A stretch of 64,000 nt of DNA from Eimeria necatrix (taxonomy: Eukaryota; Apicomplexa; Conoidasida; Eucoccidiorida; Eimeriidae), in assembly GCF_000499385.1 (NCBI RefSeq), contig NW_013654362.1, positions 1 through 64,000 of the forward strand. The letters run 5' to 3'. Of this stretch, positions 1-9,141 are shown in pieces. The notes below the pieces were generated by a model. The model was not told the DNA's origin and searched no databases. It worked only from the letters and a program-made list of their open reading frames with translations. Numbering within the stretch: the first letter of the stretch is position 1; the number at the start of each line of letters is the position of its first letter. The position numbers and the translations under genes were made by a program.

Positions 1-60
<60 letters not shown>
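1..60. repeat. (AGC)20 microsatellite
   Basis: Twenty uninterrupted AGC units open the window. In the frame of the cyclin gene that follows they read as poly-Gln. The tract touches the window edge, so its true length is unknown. Confidence 0.97.
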
Positions 61-61
<1 letters not shown>

Positions 62-146
62 GCGAGGGCCCGAGGGCGTCTCCTGCTGCCCGCCGCGCGA
101 GCCGCGACCCGACCCCGAGAGCGACCCGCGGGCGCAGCAGCAGCCC

Positions 147-188
<42 letters not shown>

Positions 189-654
189 CCGGAGCAGGGG
201 GACAGCGAGAGCTGCGGCAGCGGCGAGTGCGCGTTCGCCGGGGCCAGCGACGACACGCCGCTGGTGGTGCTGGGCCGCTGCCGCTCGAGCGACGGCTGGA
301 GACACGGCAGCAGCAGCGGGAGCGACGAGTCTTACGTGGAGAGCAGCAGCAGCAGCAGCAGCAGCACGAGAGGCGCAGCTTTCGACAGCAGCTGCTGCGG
401 CGGCAGCCACGGGAGCTGCGGGCACTGGCGGCGAGGCCTGGGGGAGGAGAAGACAGAGGCAGTGGACGGGGGCACTTGGATTCGCGAGGCTGTGCGGTAT
501 ATGGAGTTGGTGGTGGAGGGCAGCAGCAGCACGGAAGCAGCAGCAGCAGCAGCAGCAGCTGCGGCGGCCTCCTACTGCAGCAGGATGAAGAGCCGGCTCG
601 CAGCAGGCAGCCGCAGCCTCGAGCTCTCCCAGGGCCCCCAGCTTGCTGCTGCCT

Positions 655-686
<32 letters not shown>

Positions 687-977
687 GCAGAAGCCGGCCC
701 CTGCCGGCGCTCGCGGCTGAAGGGCGGCACGGCCAAGTCCACGCTGGGGGGCGCAGACGAGCGCCCCGTTGCTGCTGCTGCTGCTGCTGAAGACGAGGAA
801 GCTGCAGCGCCGCTGCAGCAAGTCCATGTCCTCGTGCTGCAGCTCTACAAGCAGCTGCAGCAAATCGCCCGCCAGGTCTTGAAGGAGGACTGCGACTGTT
901 CTCACTGCCCCTGCATCCAGCAGGGGGAAGGCCGCCGGGCCTTTCCCGTGGGGGAGCAGGTCGGCAGCAACAATAGC

Positions 978-1028
<51 letters not shown>

Positions 1029-1330
1029 GTGTGTGCCTGTTGCGCTTTTAGCCCCCCTCTGCGGATAGGCGCTGCGCTGGCGCACCTCTACAGCGAAAAC
1101 CCAGCCCGCTTCTCGCTGCTGATGCACGACTCTTTGCTGCTGGCGCTGCTGCCGCTGCAGCGGCATGCTGTTGCTGCTCTCGCCGACGCTGTGCTGCAGC
1201 AGCCTTCCCCGCTGGCTTCGCTGCTTCTGGACGAGGGCCCCTCGCGGCTCCTCGAAGAGACAGCGGAAGCGACTGCAGCGGGAGTGGTTGCTGCTAGCGC
1301 CGGCTGCCGCGCCAGCGCCAGCAAGGGCGC

Positions 1331-1366
<36 letters not shown>

Positions 1367-2876
1367 ACCGCAGCAGCAGCAGCAGCAACAACAACCGCAG
1401 CAGCAGCAGCAGCAACAACAACCGCAGCAGCAGCAGCAACAACAACCGCAGCAGCAGAAGCAGCAGCAGCAACCGCAGCAGCAGCAGCAGCAGCAGCAGG
1501 GTCCGCAGCAGCCGCAGGAAGACGCTGTGAATGTGCCCGGGCGGCAGGCCCTTCTGGCGGCGGCGCTGGGGCGGGCCGGCAGCAACAGCAGCATCTGGAG
1601 TGTTGTGGAAAAGATGAGAAGACGGTCTTGGCCCGGGTACTTGGGCCCGGCGAACTTGGGGCGAGTGGGGCCGAGCTACAGCTGCTGCGGCGTGCCGCTG
1701 TGTGTGCACAAGCGTGCTGCAGCGAAGCGGTTTGTGCAGCGGCAGCGGGGGCAGCACTCGCCGTGGCAGCAGCAGCTGCAGCAGCTGCAGCAACTGCAGC
1801 AACTGCAGCAACAGACGGAGCGGCAGCAGCAGCCTCCCGCCAAAGATGCGGAGGCCTGTTTGCTGCTGCGCAAGGAAGGTGAGGGCGGCCGGGGGAGCCG
1901 AGTTTCACCGAAGAAAACGGCAGCTGCAAAGACGGCTGCCGCCGTCCCAGCAGCAGCAGCGGGCGCTGCTGCTGCTGCTGCTGCTGGCGGGCCGGAGTGC
2001 AGCGGCTGCGGCTGCGCGTCTGCTGCTCCCGGCTGCGCCGGCTGCGCCCGAGTGCAGAAGCAGCTGGGGCTGTTCAACAGCAGCACGGAGCCGCCCTGGA
2101 CTTTGGGGCAGTACGTGACGCGGCTGCAGCACTTGGCGTCGGCGACGGAACACGAGATGCTGATGGCGCTGCTGCTGCTGACGCACCTGCAGCAAAGGCA
2201 GCAGCAACTCCGGATTTCGCAGAAAAACGCCCACCGCCTGCTTTTGGCAGCTCTTGTTCTTGTTTCGAAAGTTGTACGAGATGACCACACGCCGCTGGCT
2301 ATGTGGGCTGTCGTGGGCGGGGTGCCGCCTCGGGAGCTGGCAGCTCTTGAACTGGCCCTTCTGGAGCTGGTGGGCCACCGCGTTTCGTTCACTTTCCCTG
2401 AGTTTGCTGCTGCGTATTGCCTGGCGGCGGCGGTTTCCCACCTGCAGCAGCAGCAGCGGAGGCCGGGCGCGCAGCAGAAGCAGCAGCAGCTGCAGCGGCT
2501 GCCGCAGCAGCTGCTGCAGCTGCGCGACGTGCGCAGCAGCTCAGCGGACCCGGCAAGACAGCGTTTCGGGGAAGGACCCGCTGCGGGGGAGGAGGAGGAG
2601 GCCGCAGCAGCGGGGCCAGCGAGAAGCAAAGAAAAGAGGAAGGAAAGTACCGGCAGCGACATTAGCGCCTCCAGAGAGGCCGAATGTGAGCCTAGCATCA
2701 ACGTGAACTCAGCAGGATCAATTGTGGAGCTCTCCGCGCGAACTGCTGGCCGAGAGAAGTCTCTGGTGCCTTTGCGGTGTAAGCACACCGTGGCAGCGTT
2801 GCCCCGGCCGGCCCTGAAGACCAACCCCATTCTGCGGCGACTTGCGCAGCTGCGAGGCGACGCGAGTTGGCTGTAG
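3..2876 (+). CDS. PHO80-like (P/U-type) cyclin, homopolymer-rich, 5' partial
   Basis: The frame is open from the left edge to a TAG at 2874-2876 (957 codons), so the start codon lies upstream; the GTG near 264 is not a credible start. The first two-thirds is low complexity: poly-Gln, poly-Ser and poly-Ala blocks encoded by CAG/AGC/GCA runs. Roughly nt 2090-2430 encode a cyclin box of PHO80 type: a helix with YVTRL, then NAHRLLLAALVLVSK, the acidic RDD, the VVGGV turn, a second helix with LELALLELVGHRV, and FPEFAAAY. In this family that fold binds a cyclin-dependent kinase. The C-terminal tail is basic and Ser-rich. An intron within the low-complexity part (for example a GTGAGG donor near 1880) cannot be excluded. 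The stop lies inside the first unit of a 26-bp minisatellite. Family call is firm; the CDK partner is unknown. Confidence 0.8.
979..1027. repeat. AGC microsatellite (poly-Ser coding)
   Basis: About sixteen AGC units in a row inside the cyclin gene, read as poly-Ser in its frame. Confidence 0.95.
1330..1500. repeat. CAG/CAA tract (poly-Gln coding)
   Basis: CAG runs broken by CAACAACAACCG interruptions every 24-27 bases. In the cyclin frame they give Gln blocks separated by single Pro residues. The CAA interruptions make this a compound, partly stabilised tract. Confidence 0.95.
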
Positions 2877-3017
2877 CCGCAGCAGCTGCGAGTTGGCTGC
2901 AGCCGCAGCAGCAGCGAGTTGGCTGCAGCCGCAGCAGCAGCGAGTTGGCTGCAGCCGCAGCAGCAGCGAGTTGGCTGTAGCCGCAGCAGCAGCGAGTTGG
3001 CTGGAGCCGCAGCAGCT
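2862..3017. repeat. 26-bp minisatellite, six units, overlapping the cyclin stop
   Basis: Six head-to-tail 26-bp units beginning GCGAGTTGGCTG, starting at 2862, 2888, 2914, 2940, 2966 and 2992. Units differ at few positions: base 13 is T, C, C, C, T, G and the last base is T, A, A, A, A, T. The T at base 13 of unit 1 forms the TAG that ends the cyclin reading frame. Confidence 0.95.
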
Positions 3018-4665
3018 GCGCCGGCGCTGCAGCAGGGGCGCTTGGCAGGGCGGAGAGAGTTGTGCGGCGGGCGGCGGCCCGCGGCGCTGCAGACGCAGAC
3101 GCAATACTTCAAAAGGTATAGTGCTTTAGGCTGTGGCCCAAGGTGTTGTGTGCTGAGAGCTCCGAGCCGAAGTGTCGGGGTGGCGGCTGAGTCCGCCGTC
3201 TTCGCCTCAGCGTCTTGTTTTCGTTTACCTCCGCGGGACAGCAGTTCTTTGCATTTGTTCTTTGCCGTCGTTCGGGCGAGTGCATTTGGTGCCTTTGACG
3301 CCTGTCTTGTTGAATGTGCAACCCTCGCTTCTGTGTTTGCTCGTCACCGCCATTTGGACAATACCTAGCCCGCAGTAGGTATTTTTTTTGTGTTCTCTGT
3401 TTGAAGTTGTTTCCACTTGTGTTTTTTCCGTCGCGGGGCCCCCCGGGGGCCCCCACGTGTTTGTGCACCGCAGCTGACTCCAAGCCAGCTAGCACTAAAG
3501 TTGAAAGCCCGGCTTGCGCGAGTAAGGCTGTGGTTGGAGTTGAGTGGCCAAGCAGTTGGCGGGGAGTGACTTTCTGTAGGGGTTGCTTCTGTGTTCCCGC
3601 TGCAGTTGGCTCCGGCCTCCGCATTAGTATTTGTGTATTGTTTTGTGTGATGTTTTCGAACCTTTTGCAAGCGTCACTGTCGCAGTGCCCATGGGGTCGG
3701 TAACACTTCATTGAGTCCCACTTGGCGTCAACCGATTAAAGACCAGTGCTTTTGTTTGTCCCAACGCACGCTGCAGATGCGCCTCCTGGCGGCCCCCTAA
3801 ACACCCTCTAAACGCTGCTAGCAGCTCAAGCCCCGAACTTTGAGTCCGCGCGTAGAGAGCTCACTGCATGCAAAAGCCCCACGCCTGCAGCCTTCTCTAG
3901 CTCGCAGCCAGCACAGCCAAGCAGCCTTCGCTGCACAGCTGGAGCTCTTCTGCTCATAAAGAGTTGCCCGCACTCTTCCGCGCTAGTGTCTCGACTAAGC
4001 TACCAAATTCAAGCTGTTAAGAAAACGCTTTAATGCCTTAGGGAACGGCCTCGTGGAAGCGTTCAGCGGGGCCTCCCCCATGCATGCGCACTTAGTAGCG
4101 CAATCTGTTCATTTGTTGGTTTTCTAATACGCAGCCCATTCATTTACAGGCTTGTGGCGCTTGCGGTGTCTTAAAGTGGACATTCCGCTCGCCGCGACCC
4201 GCTGTAGACACTAATGCAGAGAGAGTTGCGCGATTGGATTGGCTGTCAGTTGCGCACATGAGAGAACGGACTAAAGAGAAGAGCCTGAAGGTTAGGTTTG
4301 TGCACACAGTACAGAATGTATCGTGGCACGGCTGTCGACCGCAATGGAACTAACAACAAGCCTTGCGAGTACGCGTCATGGCTTCCGCTGCATATTTTCT
4401 GCAAAAGTCGCCCGCCTTAAAAACTAATTGGCTAGTGTGCCCAGTTTGTTGATTCTTGCCAAACCTGACGGCATCTTGCCGTAATTTTACTGTTGGGACC
4501 GCAAACTTGATCGGCAAGAGTTTTGAATGCCCGCAGGAGGGCGTCTGAGGTGTACAGGCAGGTTGCCTAACGTGCGCGCTGGAGCACTGAAATGACTGAT
4601 GAAAATGCCCGAACAGTGACTGACTCGACAGCAGATGCAGCAAGGACAAATACACTTTGGTGAAA
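3018..4665. other. Intergenic region without a recognisable gene
   Basis: Lies between the cyclin stop and the next ATG with a signal peptide. GC-rich at first, then mixed. A 200-codon minus-strand frame at 3109-3711 exists but encodes a Lys/Arg/Gln-rich sequence with no recognisable domain and I do not support it as a gene. Probably holds the 3' UTR of the cyclin gene and the promoter of the next gene. Confidence 0.6.
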
Positions 4666-6442
4666 ATGGATCAAATATGGAGTTTTCTTTTGTGGGTATT
4701 TTTCGCGCGTTGCGTTACGGGTTTGTGTGCGCCCGACGGAGCCTCTGGGTTGCAGCGGGGTGACCCCTTCATTCAAGGCACTCTTAAACTCAATGGAAAG
4801 ACGTACAGGGCTGTTTGCAATTGTAACCAAGGTGACCCCGCCGTCCAGCTAGAAGCTGCTGAATCACCCGACACTCTATGCAACGTGCAGGTCTGACGGA
4901 AGCGGACCAAAAGCTGGCTGAAGTAGTGCCTATGTGGTTCGGTTTCACGGCAATTGCCTCGCATTCCTTCTGCAGCTAAATGATGTGTGCGGCTTCGCCG
5001 AAACAATTCAGCAACCCGAGCAAGGTCAAGATCCACCAAGACAGGTCCGCAGAAGGCGGGCTCTCTGCGTCGGAAGTGCGGAAGATCTGGGGCCAGCCTT
5101 CGGACGCCATTTTCGCCAACGTGGCGGAGTCTCATTTCGCCTGCCTGGATGACAGGATCACCGCTCCATCGCTGTACACTCCGGGTGTGTCAGGCAGCCA
5201 GGCTGCAGCAGGTCGCTGCAGCATGCATTCAAGTCGCCAGCAAGCTGCTTGGCTGCGCGATCTGCCTCAAAAGCGCAGCACTTCTCGTTGAATTTGCTTT
5301 TCAGGCGGAGATCTGGGGGAGTTCGCCTTGGCTCTGACAGCCTGCGGAACGGCCCCCAATGACGCAGCAATTCTGCAAATCTTGAATGCGCACGTGGCGG
5401 CTTTGCCTGCCGCTCGAAAGTTCTACCACTGCACAGATGACGAGGCCCTGGAACACATGGAGTCCTACCTGGGCCTGGTACTGCTGACTTAGAGTTTGTA
5501 GTTAAGCTGCTGCAGCAACTCCAGCCTGCAGGAGGGCCTCGACATGTTCTCGCCCGACCCGGCCACTCAGCAAGAAATAATAAAGGCGATTGAGCAGCCA
5601 CGAAATGTGCGTCAAGTCCTCAGTCTCAATTCCTGAAAGGCGCAGCAGCCACTCGCTGCTGCCACTTTGCTGCAGGTCGGCGACATCCATTTCCGCAGCA
5701 TGATGAAGAATCCTGGCTGGTGCGGCGGCTCTTGCAGCTTTGAGTTCCGCGCGGCTGCAGCAGCATTCAAAGCCAAACTTGAGAGAAAAGTCCAATTTTC
5801 TTTTTTGTTTAAGTCCAATTTTCTTTTTTGTTTCTTCAGGTATCACGCAGAAAGAGGTAGCCGCATGCGCAGCAGGTGATTCGGCACAGTTCAGCTTTTT
5901 CACCTCGGCCTCCTCATGCAAGCAGCAGCAGGCAGTGCACTCGATCTTTGTGACAGAAGTTTGCTGCTCCACTTCAGGACTTTCCACAGCAGTCATGAAG
6001 GCATTCTTCACTGTTTTGTGGGACACAGAAAACCCGAATCAGCAGCGCATGCAGCTGGAGGTGTTGGCGGGAAAGCGGGCGCCGCAGGCTTTCCTAGTGA
6101 GTTGCGTTTGTGTTCAACTTGCAATCTTTCGCCCGAGTTAGCGAAAATAAATGCAAATTCAAATGCAAATTCAAACAGGAAATTGCAACAACGGAAGACT
6201 GCGAAGCCGCTGGGGTCGCCCCGCTTCTGAGGGCCAGGGGAAAACAGGCTAGAGCTTTGATCAGCCACATGAACGCTGTGAGCGCCAGAAGGAAGGAACT
6301 GGCCGCCTTCTTCACAAAAAATGGGTTTTGTTCTCTGAGTGCGGAGGAGCTGGCCTCAAGAATGGACCGATACGGTAGGGCAAAAGACCAAACAAAAGAA
6401 AAGATTTGCAACAAAATGTTTCCCGCGTTTGCCCAGGATTAA
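4666..6442 (+). CDS. Secreted multi-exon protein of unknown function
   Basis: I chose the ATG at 4666 because it opens a signal peptide: MDQIW, a hydrophobic stretch with FLLWVFFA, then a likely cleavage near VTGLCA. Exon 1 runs to about 4890 (donor GTCTGA). Further coding blocks, in order: about 5000-5180 (ends SLYTPG, donor GTGTGT), 5306-5490 (acceptor TTTTCAG; contains TACGTAPND and FYHCTDDEA), about 5534-5630 (EGLDMFSPDPA), 5676-5790 (VGDIHFRSMM and WCGGSC), 5840-6100 (acceptor TTCTTCAG; Cys-containing, ends near RAPQAFL, donor GTGAGT), and 6178-6442 (acceptor TTCAAACAG; ends FPAFAQD). Several Cys residues suggest disulphides. The exon 1 to exon 2 join and the phase near 5790 are unresolved. 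No family is recognised; a parasite surface or secretory-organelle antigen is possible by inference only. Confidence 0.55.
5788..5833. repeat. Direct duplication of a 23-bp pyrimidine-rich block in an intron
   Basis: AAGTCCAATTTTC plus a T-rich tail (23 bp) occurs twice back to back, immediately upstream of a TTCTTCAG acceptor, so the polypyrimidine tract of this intron is doubled. Confidence 0.9.
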
Positions 6443-6698
6443 CCTGGCTGGAAAGCACTGGTGAGCCGAGACACACACAGAATGGCCCTGCTGCAGTTGT
6501 GCATGTGTGCCCGCTTGTAGGGGCCCGCCTGGGGAGGGATTTGCCCTTCTACAGAGTGTCATTCATCTGAATGCTGCGCGGTGGCTGCAGGCCGTGGCCT
6601 TCAGCTTAGGCCTCTGGCTGCAGTCATGTCAAGCAGCAGCTGCAAGTTACGCATTGCTAGAAACACAGAGTGTCAGCAGCAGCAAACAGTTCAATAGT

Positions 6699-7099
6699 TC
6701 AATCATCGTCCAGGCCCAGCGGGTCGTTGCCCACAGTGTCCGCTTCCTCATCCTTTCCTGCGGCTGATCCTTTCGCTGCAGCAGCTAAGAACTGCATTGT
6801 AGCCTTCTCTGCAGCTTCCAGGCTCCGGCTAATGAGCTTCGGGTCATCTGAGCTCTCCTCGCCGGGGGCCCCGGGCTTCCTAGAGGGCTCGTGCTCACTT
6901 GTCGATGCGCCCGAACAAACGGGAACAGTCCCCTCAGTGACCATTTGGCGACACTTGCCATCCAAAAAAACTGCTGTTGCAACAACTGGCAAGCCCTGGA
7001 CCTCTGAAGGAAAGGCCAAACGGCTTTCGGCCGGAGGCCCCCGAGAATCCGAGGGGCCCTTAGCGGTGCCCGTAAGCATGGGGCAGTCGTCAAACACCT
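6699..7099 (-). CDS. 3'-terminal exon of an unassigned minus-strand gene
   Basis: Reads from an acceptor (GATTTAG just above 7099) through VFDDCPMLTG to an acidic end, NDPLGLDDD, then stop. The composition (Ala/Glu/Asp-rich helix, EESSDDPKLISRS, then AAAKGSAAGKDEEADT) is far more protein-like than the overlapping plus-strand frame. Upstream exons are not fixed; a block at 7503-7700 on the same strand (LGDSLSDSDGF) may be one, following a TTAG acceptor. No family recognised. An acidic tail of this kind occurs in many chaperone or nuclear proteins, so it gives no function. Confidence 0.45.
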
Positions 7100-7502
7100 A
7101 AATCTTCTTGGGCAATATTGTTCAAATTCATTCCCTAAAAATTGAATTCTTCTTCAGAAATAACAGAAAAAGCTACACACAGAGCTTTGGGGGATGATGA
7201 TGACATTGAGAACGAGTTCCGGCTCGGACCTCAAGTGATTCCAGCCCCGAAAACGTGCTCATTCTCCTAACCTTTGCGCGCCTCAATAGTACCATGTGCC
7301 TGAAAATTTCATTTTTTCGCGTCTGTTAAGGATAAATGAAGTGTTAGAGGTGCAATTTATTGCTGCAGAATGGGGAATCCAGTATCTTTTCAGCACTCCG
7401 TCTGGCTACGGTAAAGTTGGAGCTGCTACTCTGCCTTCTTAAAATGGACATTGCAGTTCCGTACATTATGCCAGAAGCGGTAGACTGGACTCTGGCGCAG
7501 AA

Positions 7503-7700
7503 CTACAATATAAAGCGACAATTGGAGGCAGTTATGTGAACCCCCTCTGGCGTTCGCATCGACGTTTGGGTAATTAGGCTCAGTTCTGCCAATGAAATAT
7601 CCCAATCACAAGTTTCAAGAAGCCAGCTGCAGGATGCAGAATGAGCAATCCGGCAAGAGTCATTCAAAAAGCCGTCAGAGTCGCTAAGGGAATCCCCCAA
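7503..7700 (-). CDS. Candidate internal exon, unknown protein
   Basis: Open minus-strand stretch beginning after CCGTTAG, reading LGDSLSDSDGF and later WDISLAELSLI. It could belong to the gene ending at 6699. There is no ATG at the upstream end, only TTG, so it is an exon at best. Support is composition and a possible acceptor only. Confidence 0.25.
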   Translation of the reverse strand: MGDSLSDSDGFLNDSCRIAHSASCSWLLETCDWDISLAELSLITQTSMRTPEGVHITASNCRFIL

Positions 7701-8205
7701 GCTAACGGGCTCTTCAGTGCATCAACTGCTGCTACCAACCAACGCTGAAAATGAAACTTGCTAGAAACGAGCCTAGCACCCAGAAAACAACTTATTTTGG
7801 GCTGTACTAGGCAAATACCCACTCAAATTAGTCTTAATGTATACACTGGGGGAGGTAAGAAGGTATCGAATTGAATGACGACAAGAGCATGCACTGCCAA
7901 ACAAGCTGCGTCTGAACTAGCAGGCTTTACCGATGCGATAGAACCCTTGAAGCTTGCGTTTGCTGACTCAACAGTCATCCAACGTCTTCCTCACTCATGC
8001 TGTGATTTCACGGTGGCGCAGGAATGAGAAATTAGATTATGGATCAACAGCGGGTGTGCGACCAACTCATATATCAGCTTGCGCACCGACATTGCGCGAA
8101 GCTCCCTTCGCCTTAAAACTTCGCATCTTCCCTGTCGCCAGTGACGCTTCTCACTGATCAATATAACGCACTTTAGGTGCTGCGAAGTGGGAGCACAAAC
8201 GCTTC

Positions 8206-8390
8206 TCATTTCTTCTCCATGCACCCTAAATCATGTTTGGTCTGCGCAAGTTTTGTGTCTAGGAGCTTGCCTGCGGCAGGCACGCTTTCAGTTGTTTTTA
8301 TATTTGCAGGGCACTGCCCATTAGCATCTTGTGGCAGAACTACAGAACGAGAAATCTGTGCAGCATGCTTCGAAAAAATCCTGCCCTGAG
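8206..8390 (-). CDS. Candidate 3'-terminal exon, unknown protein
   Basis: After a CATTTTAG acceptor the minus strand reads AQGRIFSKHAAQISRSV and ends HDLGCMEKK, then stop. Hydrophilic, with normal amino-acid balance. The plus strand is also open here (a Cys-rich stretch CPLASCGRTT), so the strand is not certain. Confidence 0.3.
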
Positions 8391-8871
8391 CTAAAATGAA
8401 CATTCCCGTCTACTCAGGCTATTATCTTGGCAAGCAGTTGGCGTTTTTTGTGGAATCGTCGGGTCTCTCCTAAGTGCCAAGCAATAACAAGGAATGCTAA
8501 GCAAAGTTAAGACGCAAGCAGAGAAAAACGGGAGGCGAAAGATCCTGCTGCTGTTGTGCAATGTGCTTGTAGACACGCGCGCCTGCTGGGTTTGCGAAAC
8601 AACAATTTATCGGATTTTCCATTCGTTAGTAGCGATACAGAAGTTCCAAGCTGCGTCTGTAGCGCTTCTAAAAGGGTTCGTTGTAAAGGCAAGGAAAACG
8701 CGCCAAATGAACAGTGAGAACAAAAGCACAGTTTTGAGATTCGGGAACAGAGCAGCAATGAGTTGTTCCCCAAGCAAACACATCCACCGTGATTTTCACG
8801 GAGTCGCTGCAGCTCTTACAGCACTGCGTCAGTGACACGTCACGAATCGGCATTTGCTTCGCCTTCGCCAG

Positions 8872-9075
8872 GAGGCACGCCAAACACCTGCAAATTCATC
8901 CCTGGAGCAAGCATGCAGTTCGCGCTTGCATCCAGAAAAAGTGACAAAAGCAAAGCAAACCTTCCGTTCAGTCCTTGCGGCTGTGTTGCGGCAAGGCGTA
9001 GCAGCTAAAGAAACAGTCGGTCAAGCAACATTTCAAGCGGTCGCCAAAAGGCTGCCCGGAGTGCACATCAAGTAG
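8872..9075 (+). CDS. Candidate 3'-terminal exon, unknown helical protein
   Basis: Follows a pyrimidine-rich acceptor (CTTCGCCTTCGCCAG). Reads EARQTPANSSLEQ, then a strongly helical end with KAKQTFRSVLAAVLRQGV and FQAVAKRLPG, and stops at 9075, only 66 bp from the convergent importin-alpha stop. Upstream plus-strand stretches between 8520 and 8720 (ending KGKENAPNEQ) may be an earlier exon, but the phase does not join simply. No family assigned. Confidence 0.35.
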   Translation, partial: EARQTPANSSLEQACSSRLHPEKVTKAKQTFRSVLAAVLRQGVAAKETVGQATFQAVAKRLPGVHIK

Positions 9076-9141
9076 GTCTCTTGGCAGCGCGCCACCGGAA
9101 AAGTGGTAGTGGCAACAGTGCCACGATTCTTCCCACGAAGT

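Noticed and set aside
264..266. GTG as start of the cyclin gene
   Set aside because: The frame stays open to position 3 and GTG is not a normal nuclear start in this lineage; the gene is 5' partial.
1088..3112. Long minus-strand frames over the cyclin gene (168, 211 and 478 codons)
   Set aside because: They consist of poly-Cys, poly-Ala or poly-Leu from the complementary GCT/CTG runs. CAG repeats lack stops in all frames, so these are shadows of the plus-strand gene.
3109..3711. 200-codon minus-strand frame downstream of the cyclin gene
   Set aside because: Starts with ATG but is Gln/Lys/Arg/Asn-rich without any domain, and lies where a 3' UTR is expected. No splice partner found.
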